Below, in pieces: positions 43,871 to 53,469 of a stretch of 64,000 nt of DNA. Positions within the stretch are counted from its first letter, which is position 1. Each line of letters opens with the position of its first letter. Source of the DNA: Deltaproteobacteria bacterium (lineage in GTDB: Bacteria > Desulfobacterota > Desulfobacteria > Desulfobacterales > ETH-SRB1); contig JAJSZT010000006.1 of assembly GCA_030272815.1 (NCBI GenBank), positions 1 to 64,000 of the forward strand, read 5' to 3'. A program made the translations under genes and the position numbers. Below the pieces are notes generated by a model. That model was not told the origin of the DNA. It saw only the letters and a program-made list of their open reading frames with translations, and did no database searches.

Positions 43871-46723
43871 ATGAATATACCTGATAAAATTTATGCCCCA
43901 GGAGCCAGAATTGTTGTCCGGGATGCTGAATGGCTGGTTCGGAGAGTCGACCGGACCTCAATCGGTCGTCAGGCTTTGAATGTTATAGGCATATCTGAGC
44001 TGGTTAAGGATAAAGATGCAATTTTTTTGGATGAAATTGAAAAATCCATTGAAGCGCTTGATCCTGCTGAAACTAAGCTTGTTCGGGATAAATCCAGCTC
44101 ATATCAGGCATCATTGTTATACATGGAAAGTCTGCTTAGAAAAACTCCACCAACCGATGAAAACTTATATATCGGGCACAATGCGGCAATGGATTCCGTG
44201 CCTTATCAGCTTGATCCGGCTATACAGGCTCTCAAACAACCCAGGCAGCGCATTCTAATTGCAGATGCTGTGGGGCTGGGCAAAACGCTTGAAGCCGGAA
44301 TATTGCTCAGCGAGCTTATACGCAGAGGAAAAGGCAAACGTATCCTGGTGCTTGCAGTAAAAAGCATGCTGACACAGTTCCAGAAAGAAATGTGGAGCCG
44401 TTTTACAATCCCGCTTACCAGACTTGATTCAGTCGGCATTCAACGTATTCGTTCACGGATTCCAACCAATCATAATCCATTCTACTATTATGACAAATCA
44501 ATCATCTCCATTGATACTTTGAAACAGGATGCTGAATATAGAACTTATATCGAGAATGCCTATTGGGATGTGATTGTAATTGATGAAGCGCATAATGTTG
44601 CCCAGAGAGGTCATGGTTCCTCATTGCGTGCAAAACTTGCCAAACTGCTGGCAAGGCGTTCTGATACGCTTATTATGCTGTCTGCAACGCCTCATGACGG
44701 CAAAGCGCGCAGTTTTGCCAGTCTTATGAATATGCTTGATCCTACCGCGATTGCCAACACTGAAAATTATGGGCCTGAAGATATAAAAGGTTTGTACATA
44801 AGACGTTTTAAGAAAGATATTCAGGATCAGGTTGAATCAGCTTTCAAGGAAAGACAGATCAGTGTGGCGCGCTGTAATGCTTCTCCAACAGAAGAAGATG
44901 CATTTGATACTTTCTCTAATATTAAATTCACTCAAATTGATAAAAAGAGAAGCGCCGGCCAGCTTTTCAAGATAACCCTTGAAAAATCACTTTTCTCAAG
45001 TCCGGCTGCATGTATTGACACTATTAATAATCGAATACACAGGCTTGAAAAAACAGAAGAAGCAAGATTTGATCCAGATATTGAAACCCTGAAAGGTCTT
45101 CATGACAGGGTTGAAAAGATCACGCCGGATAAGTTTTCAAAATACAAGAAACTTCTTGATGTTATTAAAGACAAAGACCATGGTTTTGGATGGACCGGCA
45201 AGGATAAAACTGACAGGCTGGTTATTTTTACTGAGCGCATTGAAACGCTTGCCTTTTTACATGCAAACCTCCTACGCGATCTGAAACTAAAGGACAAGCA
45301 GATTGCCATTCTCCATGGTGGCATGTCCGATGTTGACCAGCAGCGTATCGTAGAGGATTTTGGCAAGGAAGAAGCGCCGGTCAGGCTTTTGCTTGCTTCG
45401 GATGTGGCATCTGAGGGGATTAACCTTCATTATCTTTCACACCGCATGATACATTTCGATATCCCATGGTCTCTCATGGTTTTTCAGCAGCGAAACGGTC
45501 GTATAGATCGATATGGTCAGGAACGTACACCCCAGATTGTATATCTTGCCACACAAAGTGAAAATAAAAAGATACGAGGTGATATGCGTATTCTTGAACT
45601 GCTTATCCAAAAAGATGAAGAGGCAGTTAACAATATTGGTGATCCAGCCGAATTCATGGGCGTTTATGATATTGAAGAAGAAGAAAACATAACTGCCAAA
45701 GCAATTGAATATGGGCAGAGCCAGGAAGAGTTCGAAAAATCAGTTACAAACAAAGCCATTGATCCCTTGTCCATACTGTTTGGAGATGAAGAACCTTCTT
45801 CAGGCAAAGATACAGAAACTAAAACATTATCCATGCCTTCACTATTTGAGGACGACTATACATACCTTAATGCAGCAATCGGCTATCTGCGGCATTCCGG
45901 AGGGATTCAGGCAACCTGCTATCCAAATGAAAAGCGTATAGACTTGACAGCACCGGAAGACTTGAAAGAGAGGTTCAGATTTTTACCCGCAGAACTCTGG
46001 CCGGAAAATGGTTTATTTATTCTGTCCATGGACAAAGAAACAATACAAAAAGAAATCAAACGCAGCAGAAAAGATGAGAAAGCCTGGCCCAGGATTCATT
46101 ATCTGTGGCATCTGAACCCGATTGTTGAATGGGCAAATGATAAACTGCTGGCGGCGCTTGGAAGGCATGAAGCCCCTGTGCTTGAATTGCAAGGGGCGCT
46201 GAATTCAGACGAAGTTATTTTCATCCTTTCCGGTCTCATACCAAACCTTAAAAGCCATTCCCTGGTTCATAGATGGTTCGGCGTAACATTTAATGATGGT
46301 AATTTTACCTGCATCGAGGAGTTTGAATCTCTTGTAAATCGGATAGGCTTGGGGAAAAAGAACTTTCCCAACAGGGATAATTATATTGAAATAGAAACAT
46401 TGCAACAGATGCTGCCTGAGACGATTGAACAGGCGAAATTGTGGATGAGTAATGAGCGAAAAAAATTTGACGACCTGATCAATGCGAAATTAAATGAACA
46501 ACTGAATGCACTGGAGAAGTTACGCAAGAAACAACACGTCCAGCTTGAATTCAAATTTGGAGGCAGTAAACTTTCTGAAAAAATTATCAGGTCACGAAAA
46601 GAAAAAAAGCGCAGGGAAATTGATACAATTTTTGATGAATATATGGATTGGGTTGAAGATACAATGACTACTGAGGACAAGCCATACATTCAGGTAATAG
46701 CTGTACTTAAAGGAATAAATTAA
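43871..46723 (+). CDS. SNF2-family helicase (DrmD-like) of the defence island
   Basis: A 950-residue protein and the first gene of the island. It opens with YAPGARIVVRDAEWLVRRVD, the N-terminal SH3-like module seen in DISARM DrmD and related proteins. Walker A is ADAVGLGKTLEAGILL (about residue 131), the DExx box VIDEAHN (about 237), and the helicase-C motifs LLASDVASEGINLHYLSH and QQRNGRIDRYGQ (about 507-548). A long helical C-terminus is rich in Glu/Lys. Its stop overlaps the methylase start (TAATG), so the two are coupled. Such proteins are ATP-driven DNA translocases. Confidence 0.88.
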   Translation: MNIPDKIYAPGARIVVRDAEWLVRRVDRTSIGRQALNVIGISELVKDKDAIFLDEIEKSIEALDPAETKLVRDKSSSYQASLLYMESLLRKTPPTDENLYIGHNAAMDSVPYQLDPAIQALKQPRQRILIADAVGLGKTLEAGILLSELIRRGKGKRILVLAVKSMLTQFQKEMWSRFTIPLTRLDSVGIQRIRSRIPTNHNPFYYYDKSIISIDTLKQDAEYRTYIENAYWDVIVIDEAHNVAQRGHGSSLRAKLAKLLARRSDTLIMLSATPHDGKARSFASLMNMLDPTAIANTENYGPEDIKGLYIRRFKKDIQDQVESAFKERQISVARCNASPTEEDAFDTFSNIKFTQIDKKRSAGQLFKITLEKSLFSSPAACIDTINNRIHRLEKTEEARFDPDIETLKGLHDRVEKITPDKFSKYKKLLDVIKDKDHGFGWTGKDKTDRLVIFTERIETLAFLHANLLRDLKLKDKQIAILHGGMSDVDQQRIVEDFGKEEAPVRLLLASDVASEGINLHYLSHRMIHFDIPWSLMVFQQRNGRIDRYGQERTPQIVYLATQSENKKIRGDMRILELLIQKDEEAVNNIGDPAEFMGVYDIEEEENITAKAIEYGQSQEEFEKSVTNKAIDPLSILFGDEEPSSGKDTETKTLSMPSLFEDDYTYLNAAIGYLRHSGGIQATCYPNEKRIDLTAPEDLKERFRFLPAELWPENGLFILSMDKETIQKEIKRSRKDEKAWPRIHYLWHLNPIVEWANDKLLAALGRHEAPVLELQGALNSDEVIFILSGLIPNLKSHSLVHRWFGVTFNDGNFTCIEEFESLVNRIGLGKKNFPNRDNYIEIETLQQMLPETIEQAKLWMSNERKKFDDLINAKLNEQLNALEKLRKKQHVQLEFKFGGSKLSEKIIRSRKEKKRREIDTIFDEYMDWVEDTMTTEDKPYIQVIAVLKGIN

Positions 46724-49700
46724 TGGCCATAGATTTTACCGGAATCTATAACGAAAACGAATTTTACACGCATCATTATCTTGCCGCCATCCTTGAAAAA
46801 GACCTCAAGGATGTTCTCAATAAGTGGAAGCAGCAGGATAAGGATGAAAATATACGGCCTCCTTATGCCGGGCTTAAAGAAATTGCTAAGAAATATTTCA
46901 ACTTGCGCGATCAAGAGAACAAGACACGCAAACCAGAAGATAAACTTGGTTTTCAACGGCAGTTTTTACAAAATATACTGCAAATATTGGGTTACGAATT
47001 CAGGCCGGCCATCAAAGAGCTTGAAAATGGAGTAGTTATTCCAATAATTGGCGAGGTAACAAAGCAGAGCGGCGCTCCGGAATTATGGATTATAGAAGCG
47101 CTGGACATATCCTCCGATGATGTTGATCCTTTTGAACTGACAATTTCAGCCTGTCAGCTTCCTGACAAAGAGGCAGATGTATCAATTCCCGAGGCTTCTC
47201 TGGAAGAAATAATAACCCGTCAGGTATTTGGGCTATCAGAACCGCCACGCTGGGTGATATTGGTAAACTTATCACAGATACTGCTGATTGACCGGACAAA
47301 ATGGAATCAGAAACGGCTGATACGTTTTAACCTTTCAGAAATATTAGGACGTCGAGAGCTTTCCACGCTTCAGGTTGCAGCCGCTCTTTTGCACCGTGAA
47401 AGCATATGTTCTGCTGACGGCTTGTGCCTGCTCGATAATCTGGATGAAAATTCGCATAAACATGCTTTTGCGGTTTCAGAAGACCTTAAATATGCCCTGC
47501 GGCAGTCAATTGAACTGTTAGGAAATGAGGCTGTTTATTATCTCATGGAGAAACGAAAGAAAGGTGTTTTTTCAGGGGATGAAAAACTCGATCCTGAGCA
47601 GTTGACCATTGAGTGCCTGCGCTATATGTACCGGCTTCTTTTTATATTCTATATAGAAGCAAGACCTGAACTGGGTTATGCACAGATGAAGTCTGATGTT
47701 TATCGCATGGGATACAGTCTTGAAACCTTGCGCGATATTGAAATGGCGCAGCTTACCACGGAAGAATCAAGAAACGGATTTTTCATACATGAATCGATAC
47801 AGCTTCTGTTTGAATTGATCTACAATGGTTTTCATCCCAGAGGAACTGCTGTCCAGCAAGCCCTTTCAGCGGGTTATAAACCAGAACATCATACTTTTAA
47901 CATGTCTCCACTTAAATCCCACCTGTTTGATCCGGATCGCATGCCGCTTTTGAACCGTGTAAAATTCCGCAACTCGGTTTTGCAGGATGTCATTAAGCGG
48001 ATGTCTCTTTCCCTGCCTAAATCACGTAAAGAAAGACGGGGACGCATCTCTTATGCACAGCTCGGCATCAACCAGCTTGGCGCAGTATATGAAGCCCTGC
48101 TTTCATATCGGGGGTTCTTTGCTGAAACAGATCTATATGAGGTAAAAAAGGCTGGGGAAACACATAATGAGCTTGAAACAGCATATTTTGTCAAAGAAGA
48201 AGATGTTAAAAAATACACGGAGGATGAACGAGTCTATAATGATGACGGAACACTGGTAAAATATTCGAAAGGCACATTCATATATCGTCTGGCCGGTCGA
48301 GACCGTGAAAAATCTGCGTCTTATTATACACCTGAAGTACTGACCCGATGCCTTGTTAAATATGCCTTAAAAGAACTCCTTAAAGATAAAACAGCAGATG
48401 ATATCCTGAAACTCACTATATGCGAGCCTGCAATGGGAAGCGCTGCATTTTTGAATGAAGCGATAAATCAGCTTGCAGAAAGCTATCTGCAACTAAAGCA
48501 AAAAGAGACAGGCAGAGATGTCCCGCAGGAAAAGTATCTGCAGGAAAAACAGAAGGTCAAAATGTATATCGCCGACAATAATGTTTTCGGCGTGGACCTC
48601 AATCCTGTAGCAGTTGAGCTTGCCGAGGTTTCACTCTGGCTGAATACCATTCATAAAGGCGCATTTGTTCCCTGGTTCGGTATGCAGCTCGTTTGCGGCA
48701 ATTCCCTGATTGGCGCTCGAAGGCAGGTGTTTGACTCGCTGCTGCTTCGAAAAAGTAAAAATACTGATCCTCTATGGCTGGATGAAGTTCCGAAACGGAT
48801 TATGCCTGGAAAAGAAAGGCCGCGGAACACCGTGTATCATTTTCTTTTACCGGATAGAGGTATGGCAGATTATAAAGACAAAGCCGTCAAGCAAATGGCT
48901 GCTGATGAAATCAAATCCATTAATGAATGGCGCAAGGAATTTATAAAACCTTTTACAAAAGAAGAAATCAGCCAGCTTGAAAAATTATCCGAGGCTGTGG
49001 ACAGACTCTGGGAAAGACATACCGAAGATCAACGAAATATCCGGAGGCGCACAACCGATCCGCTCAAGGTTTTCGGACAGACAGAATCAGAAAAAACTAA
49101 GCTGAAGTTTACAGACAATAAATGGAAAGACAAAGTATATCAAGAAGAAATGCTTTCAGAGAATGTGCGCAGTTCAAGTGCGTACCGCAGGTTAAAACTT
49201 GTCATGGACTACTGGTGCGCATTGTGGTTCTGGCCTATAGAAAAAGTAAGTTTGCTTCCTTCCAGACATGAAATGCTGCTTGAACTATCCCTTATTCTGG
49301 AAGGTAATGTCTTTGATATAACTCCGCAAGCAGAAGAACAGTTATCAATATTTCCTGAAACAAAACCAAAGCAGTTGTATCTGAACATGGTTGATGAATT
49401 TGGGTGCGTAAATATTGACAAGCTGTGCGGGGATAATGAATGTTTGGGATTAGTGAAGATACTTGGCGCAAAATACAGGTTTTTGCACTGGGAACTGGAG
49501 TTTGCGGATATCTTTGAAGACAGTGGCGGGTTTGATCTGGTCTTGGGGAATCCGCCGTGGATAGAGGTACATTGGGAAGAAAAAGGAATATTAAGTGATA
49601 TTAATCCATTAATCGCAGTAAAAAAATTAACAGCTTCTGATGTTGCGAAATTTCGTAGCAAAGTTTTAAAGTTTCAGGGCCATACAAAATCGTATTTAGA

Positions 49701-51423
49701 TGAATATGTAGAATTAACAGCTTTTAAGATATTTTTAACTTCTCGTATTAATTACGAATATATTAGGGGTAAAAATAATTTATATAAATGTTTCATTTGT
49801 AGGTCGTGGGACTTAATACATAATCAAGGGGTAGCTGCTTTTGTCACCTATGAGGGAATATATAATGAACCGAAATCAGGTGAATTAAGAAAGGAATGTT
49901 ACTTTAGACAAAAGTATCATTTCCATTTTCAAAACGAATTATTACTATTCAAAGATATTGGAGATGCAAAAAAATTTGAATTAAATATTTTTTCTGGTTT
50001 AAGCAAAAAAATTGATTTTGATATGATTTGTAATGTTTTTCATTCAAAAACAATAGATGAATCTTACCTTCATTCAGGAAAGGGTCCTGTTCCTGGTATA
50101 AAAAATAACAAAACATGGGAGCTAAAAGGACATAAATCCCGAATTCTAAGAATTACCGATGAGGTATTAGATTTGTTTTCAAATCTATATGAAGGAATAG
50201 AAGCTGATAGTAATAAAACAAGATTGCCTGTAATTCATGCTATTGAAACATTGAAAGTTTTGGAGAAATTTAATAACCAAAAAAATAGACTCCATAATTT
50301 AAAAAGAAAATTTTTAAAAACTCCAACTACTTGCTGGAATGAAGTAACATCTGAAAAAGATGGCATTATCAAAAGAAAAACCATTTTCCCTGATGATTTA
50401 ACTGAATTAATATATTCCGGTCCGCACTACTATGTTGCAAACCCTTATTTTAAAACTCCAAGAAATAATTGCAAGTCTAAAGGTGATTATGATCCAATAT
50501 GTTTAACTACATTAGCAGATAACTATAAACCTCGTTCAAATTATATACCAGCAATTGACAAGAGAGATTTCATTGGAAAGATAACTACTATACCATGGTC
50601 GAATAGTAGTAAAGTAAATGATTTCTATCGATTAATTTTTAGGTCCATGATAGGGCCACATGCTGAAAAAACTCTAATTGGAGCAGTAATCCCCCCTGGG
50701 CCAACGCATATAAACAGTGGTTCTTCTTATCTTTTTCAATCAAATGAAGACTTAATATTATTTGGCGCTCTTTGTTCAAGTGTTCCATATGATAGTTATG
50801 TAAAAATAATTGGAAAACAAAATTTGCATGATATCCCTTTGCAGTTACCTTTTCTTGATAATTATAAAGATGAAATAATCTCTAGATTTTTACGGCTTAA
50901 CTGTTTAACAAAATATTATGAAGATTTATGGTCTAACTTGTGGAAAGAAGAATATAAAAAGAATCAATGGGCCATACCAGACAAACGATTATCCCAGTGG
51001 AAATCATTATCTAAAAAATGGCAACAAAATACTCCGCTCCGTAATAATTTTGAACGAAGGCAGGCGCTAATTGAAATTGATGTTTTAGTATCAATGGCAC
51101 TAAAATTAACACTTAATGAGTTAATAGCATTATATAGAATTCATTGTCCAGTATTTAGGCAATATGAGGAGGAAACATCTTATGACATAAATGGGGGAAT
51201 TGTATTTACAATTAATAAAGGATTACCAGGAGTCGGCTTCTCCCGCCCCGAATGGAACGAAATCAAAGATATGAAATCCGGCACAGCAAAACGCACCATA
51301 ACCGATGACACCCTGCCCGGCGGGCCAAGAGAGCAAACCATTGTTTATGAAGCTCCGTTTGACAAATGCGATCGGGAAGAGGATTATGAAATAGTCTGGG
51401 CGGAATTTGAGAAAAGATTTTAA
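46723..51423 (+). CDS. Large N6-adenine DNA methylase (Eco57I/PglX-like)
   Basis: A 1566-residue protein. The SAM-binding motif I is LTICEPAMGSAAFLNEA (about residue 565) and the catalytic motif IV is the NPPW tetrad (943-946) in FDLVLGNPPWIEVHW. The roughly 375-residue gap between them and total length resemble the PglX/DrmMI/Eco57I-type type II methylases rather than HsdM. The N-terminal 450 residues are helical without a nuclease motif recognised. From just after NPPW to about 51225 the coding sequence is visibly AT-richer, and the final 60 codons return to the earlier composition. It probably marks self DNA for the island. Confidence 0.88.
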   Translation: MAIDFTGIYNENEFYTHHYLAAILEKDLKDVLNKWKQQDKDENIRPPYAGLKEIAKKYFNLRDQENKTRKPEDKLGFQRQFLQNILQILGYEFRPAIKELENGVVIPIIGEVTKQSGAPELWIIEALDISSDDVDPFELTISACQLPDKEADVSIPEASLEEIITRQVFGLSEPPRWVILVNLSQILLIDRTKWNQKRLIRFNLSEILGRRELSTLQVAAALLHRESICSADGLCLLDNLDENSHKHAFAVSEDLKYALRQSIELLGNEAVYYLMEKRKKGVFSGDEKLDPEQLTIECLRYMYRLLFIFYIEARPELGYAQMKSDVYRMGYSLETLRDIEMAQLTTEESRNGFFIHESIQLLFELIYNGFHPRGTAVQQALSAGYKPEHHTFNMSPLKSHLFDPDRMPLLNRVKFRNSVLQDVIKRMSLSLPKSRKERRGRISYAQLGINQLGAVYEALLSYRGFFAETDLYEVKKAGETHNELETAYFVKEEDVKKYTEDERVYNDDGTLVKYSKGTFIYRLAGRDREKSASYYTPEVLTRCLVKYALKELLKDKTADDILKLTICEPAMGSAAFLNEAINQLAESYLQLKQKETGRDVPQEKYLQEKQKVKMYIADNNVFGVDLNPVAVELAEVSLWLNTIHKGAFVPWFGMQLVCGNSLIGARRQVFDSLLLRKSKNTDPLWLDEVPKRIMPGKERPRNTVYHFLLPDRGMADYKDKAVKQMAADEIKSINEWRKEFIKPFTKEEISQLEKLSEAVDRLWERHTEDQRNIRRRTTDPLKVFGQTESEKTKLKFTDNKWKDKVYQEEMLSENVRSSSAYRRLKLVMDYWCALWFWPIEKVSLLPSRHEMLLELSLILEGNVFDITPQAEEQLSIFPETKPKQLYLNMVDEFGCVNIDKLCGDNECLGLVKILGAKYRFLHWELEFADIFEDSGGFDLVLGNPPWIEVHWEEKGILSDINPLIAVKKLTASDVAKFRSKVLKFQGHTKSYLDEYVELTAFKIFLTSRINYEYIRGKNNLYKCFICRSWDLIHNQGVAAFVTYEGIYNEPKSGELRKECYFRQKYHFHFQNELLLFKDIGDAKKFELNIFSGLSKKIDFDMICNVFHSKTIDESYLHSGKGPVPGIKNNKTWELKGHKSRILRITDEVLDLFSNLYEGIEADSNKTRLPVIHAIETLKVLEKFNNQKNRLHNLKRKFLKTPTTCWNEVTSEKDGIIKRKTIFPDDLTELIYSGPHYYVANPYFKTPRNNCKSKGDYDPICLTTLADNYKPRSNYIPAIDKRDFIGKITTIPWSNSSKVNDFYRLIFRSMIGPHAEKTLIGAVIPPGPTHINSGSSYLFQSNEDLILFGALCSSVPYDSYVKIIGKQNLHDIPLQLPFLDNYKDEIISRFLRLNCLTKYYEDLWSNLWKEEYKKNQWAIPDKRLSQWKSLSKKWQQNTPLRNNFERRQALIEIDVLVSMALKLTLNELIALYRIHCPVFRQYEEETSYDINGGIVFTINKGLPGVGFSRPEWNEIKDMKSGTAKRTITDDTLPGGPREQTIVYEAPFDKCDREEDYEIVWAEFEKRF

Positions 51424-51519
51424 ACCGCGAAATATATGAATAAAAATTGAGGAGATATTTGTGTCATTCATGTATTCCTTGGTTTCAATAACAACGTTCC
51501 CAAAACAGGAACTTTATAG

Positions 51520-51548
51520 TTGACATACCGCTGAAACCCGATTAGAAT
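51520..51548 (+). promoter_or_regulatory. Consensus-like promoter abutting higB
   Basis: TTGACA and TAGAAT are separated by exactly 17 bp. The -10 element ends one base before the higB ATG, so a normal start point would fall inside the gene. It may serve another start, or the match may be by chance. Confidence 0.35.
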
Positions 51549-51848
51549 ATGCATGTAATCAGCCGAAAAAAACTGACCGAATTTTACGAACAGCCGGGTC
51601 GTCAAGACGCCAAGGGGCCGCTTGACGCATGGTACTACGAAACGAATCATGCGCAGTGGGCTTCTCCGGCGGATATAAAGGATCAATACCGATCTGCAAG
51701 CATTCTAAAGGACAACAGGGTTGTATTCAATATCGCAGGAAACAAATACCGGCTGGTGGTCAGAATCAACTATGATTCAAAAACCGTGTTTGTGCGTTTT
51801 ATCGGGACGCACCATGAGTATGACAAAATCGATGCGGAGGTGATCTAA
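51549..51848 (+). CDS. higB: HigB-type mRNA-interferase toxin
   Basis: A 99-residue protein of the HigB (PF09907-like) RelE-superfamily toxins. It contains LDAWYYETNHAQWASPADIK, the core strands NRVVFNIAGNKYRLVVRINY and VFVRFIGTHHEYDKIDAEVI. These toxins cleave ribosome-bound mRNA. The toxin precedes its antitoxin, the reversed order that defines hig loci. The stop is two bases before the next ATG. Higher G+C codon use than the flanking genes points to a separate origin. Confidence 0.93.
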   Translation: MHVISRKKLTEFYEQPGRQDAKGPLDAWYYETNHAQWASPADIKDQYRSASILKDNRVVFNIAGNKYRLVVRINYDSKTVFVRFIGTHHEYDKIDAEVI

Positions 51849-51849
51849 A

Positions 51850-53079
51850 ATGATTAACCGCCTGATAAAAAATGAAAAAGATTACGAAAAGGCGTTATTT
51901 CGCGTTGAGCAGCTTATGGATGCCGAACCCGGCACTGCCAAAATGGATGAGCTGGAATTACTGACCGCTCTTGTAAAGATGTACGAGGACCAACATTACC
52001 CGATCAACCCGCCGGATCCTATCGAAGCGATCAAATTCCGAATGGATCAGCTCGGGCTGACCCGGAAAGACATGGTTCCTTACATCGGAACCAAGAGCAA
52101 GGTATCCGAGATCTTGAACGGAAAACGCCCGCTTACTTTGGCCATGATGAGGTCTCTCAATAAAAATTTGGGCATATCTGCCGAAGTGCTGCTGAAGGAA
52201 CCGGGCGCCGGTTTTCCGAACGAGATGCAGGAGCTGGAATGGCATAGATTCCCCGTGGTTGAAATGGCAAAGCGCTGCTGGATTCCTAAAGTGGATGACG
52301 TAAAGGAAAAGGCCGAGGAACTAATGCGCGGGTTCATCGCACAGGCTGGAGGGCCGGAGATGGTCTCAGTGGCCTTTTTCCGCCAAGGGAAAGGCGCTCG
52401 CTATAATTCGAAAATGGACCCGTATGCTCTGACGGCTTGGTGTATTCGCGTGCTGACCCTTACCCGGAAAAATCCTTTAAAAAACAAATATGTTAAGGGA
52501 TCGCTCAAACTGAGTGCGCTGCAGGAAGTCGCACGGCTGAGTTATTTTGAAAATGGTTCCTTGTTGGCCAGAGAATATCTGGAAAAACAGGGCATTCATC
52601 TAATTGTGGTTCCCCACCTTCCCAAAACATACCTGGACGGGGCTGCAATGTTATTGCCGGACGGAACGCCGGTCATCGGCATGACCCTTCGCCATGACAG
52701 AATCGATAATTTCTGGTTTTGCCTGCTGCATGAACTGGCACACGTTGCAAAGCATCTGTCAACAGCCAAACGGATCATCGTCGATGATCTGGATCTGCGC
52801 GGGCATGACCCTGAGATCGAAGATAAAATCGAGAATGAAGCCGATGAAATGACGCGTAATGGATTAATCCCCAAGAAGGTTTGGGATAAAAAGCCGATGG
52901 GGGGCAAGGCAATCGCCGCTGAGGTGTATGCGCTGGCAAAAAAATTAAAAATTCATCCCGCGATTATTGCAGGAAGAATCCGATTTGAACATAATAACTT
53001 CAGGCTGCTGTCCAGATATATCGGTAGTAAGCAGGTGCGCAAGCATTTTCCTGAAAGCTGTTCAATCTCAGTGAAATGA
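51850..53079 (+). CDS. higA: HigA-type antitoxin fused to an ImmA/IrrE metallopeptidase
   Basis: A 409-residue protein, far longer than a simple HigA (about 95-130). Residues about 1-125 hold the HigA/XRE part (PIEAIKFRMDQLGLTRKD, YIGTKSKVSEILNGKRPL). Residues 190-370 are an ImmA/IrrE domain with the zinc-protease motif LLHELAHVAKH (H-E-x-x-H, near residue 294) and a downstream ENEADEMTRNG providing the third ligand. The protease part could cleave repressors or the antitoxin itself; in relatives it responds to stress or phage cues. Together with higB it forms an inserted module between the methylase and the DUF1998 helicase. Confidence 0.88.
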   Translation: MINRLIKNEKDYEKALFRVEQLMDAEPGTAKMDELELLTALVKMYEDQHYPINPPDPIEAIKFRMDQLGLTRKDMVPYIGTKSKVSEILNGKRPLTLAMMRSLNKNLGISAEVLLKEPGAGFPNEMQELEWHRFPVVEMAKRCWIPKVDDVKEKAEELMRGFIAQAGGPEMVSVAFFRQGKGARYNSKMDPYALTAWCIRVLTLTRKNPLKNKYVKGSLKLSALQEVARLSYFENGSLLAREYLEKQGIHLIVVPHLPKTYLDGAAMLLPDGTPVIGMTLRHDRIDNFWFCLLHELAHVAKHLSTAKRIIVDDLDLRGHDPEIEDKIENEADEMTRNGLIPKKVWDKKPMGGKAIAAEVYALAKKLKIHPAIIAGRIRFEHNNFRLLSRYIGSKQVRKHFPESCSISVK

Positions 53080-53217
53080 TGAATCTTCAATAAGATTGAA
53101 CAGATAAATTTCGTGTCATTCGTGTATTTCGTGGTTTATGATGATTACCGTGGTCGGCAAAACCAGTGCAGCCAGATGGTATCCAGGTGCCGGCGATTAA
53201 TTCAGAAAGATACTGAT

Positions 53218-53261
53218 TTTGGCCCAAGTTTGGCGCAAGTTTGGCCCAAGTTTGGCACAAT
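53218..53261. repeat. Four tandem 11-bp repeats
   Basis: Four contiguous units of TTTGGCSCAAG (the last TTTGGCACAAT) stand upstream of the 2101-residue helicase gene. A looser version (GGCGCAAGTTAGACACAA) recurs near 53331. The gap 53080-53469 has no gene; it also contains two ATTCGTGT-type genome-wide repeat stretches. Function could be operator iterons, but this is inference. Confidence 0.6.
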
Positions 53262-53469
53262 CTAATCCGTTAACTATCTGTATATACAATTATTTTGTTG
53301 TTTTCAATAATTGCGCTAAATATAATTAAGGCGCAAGTTAGACACAATTCGGCGCAATTGAACGATACGACACATCTCATTGTTTTTATGAAGAGACGTT
53401 TTTTGTTTTTTTCGTGTGATTCGTGTGATTCGCGCAATTCATGGTTTAATCTTTTAACGGTAGGGATAA

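Noticed and set aside
53218-53261. Short tandem repeats as a CRISPR array
   Set aside because: Units are 11 bp and directly adjacent with no spacers, and no cas gene is present.
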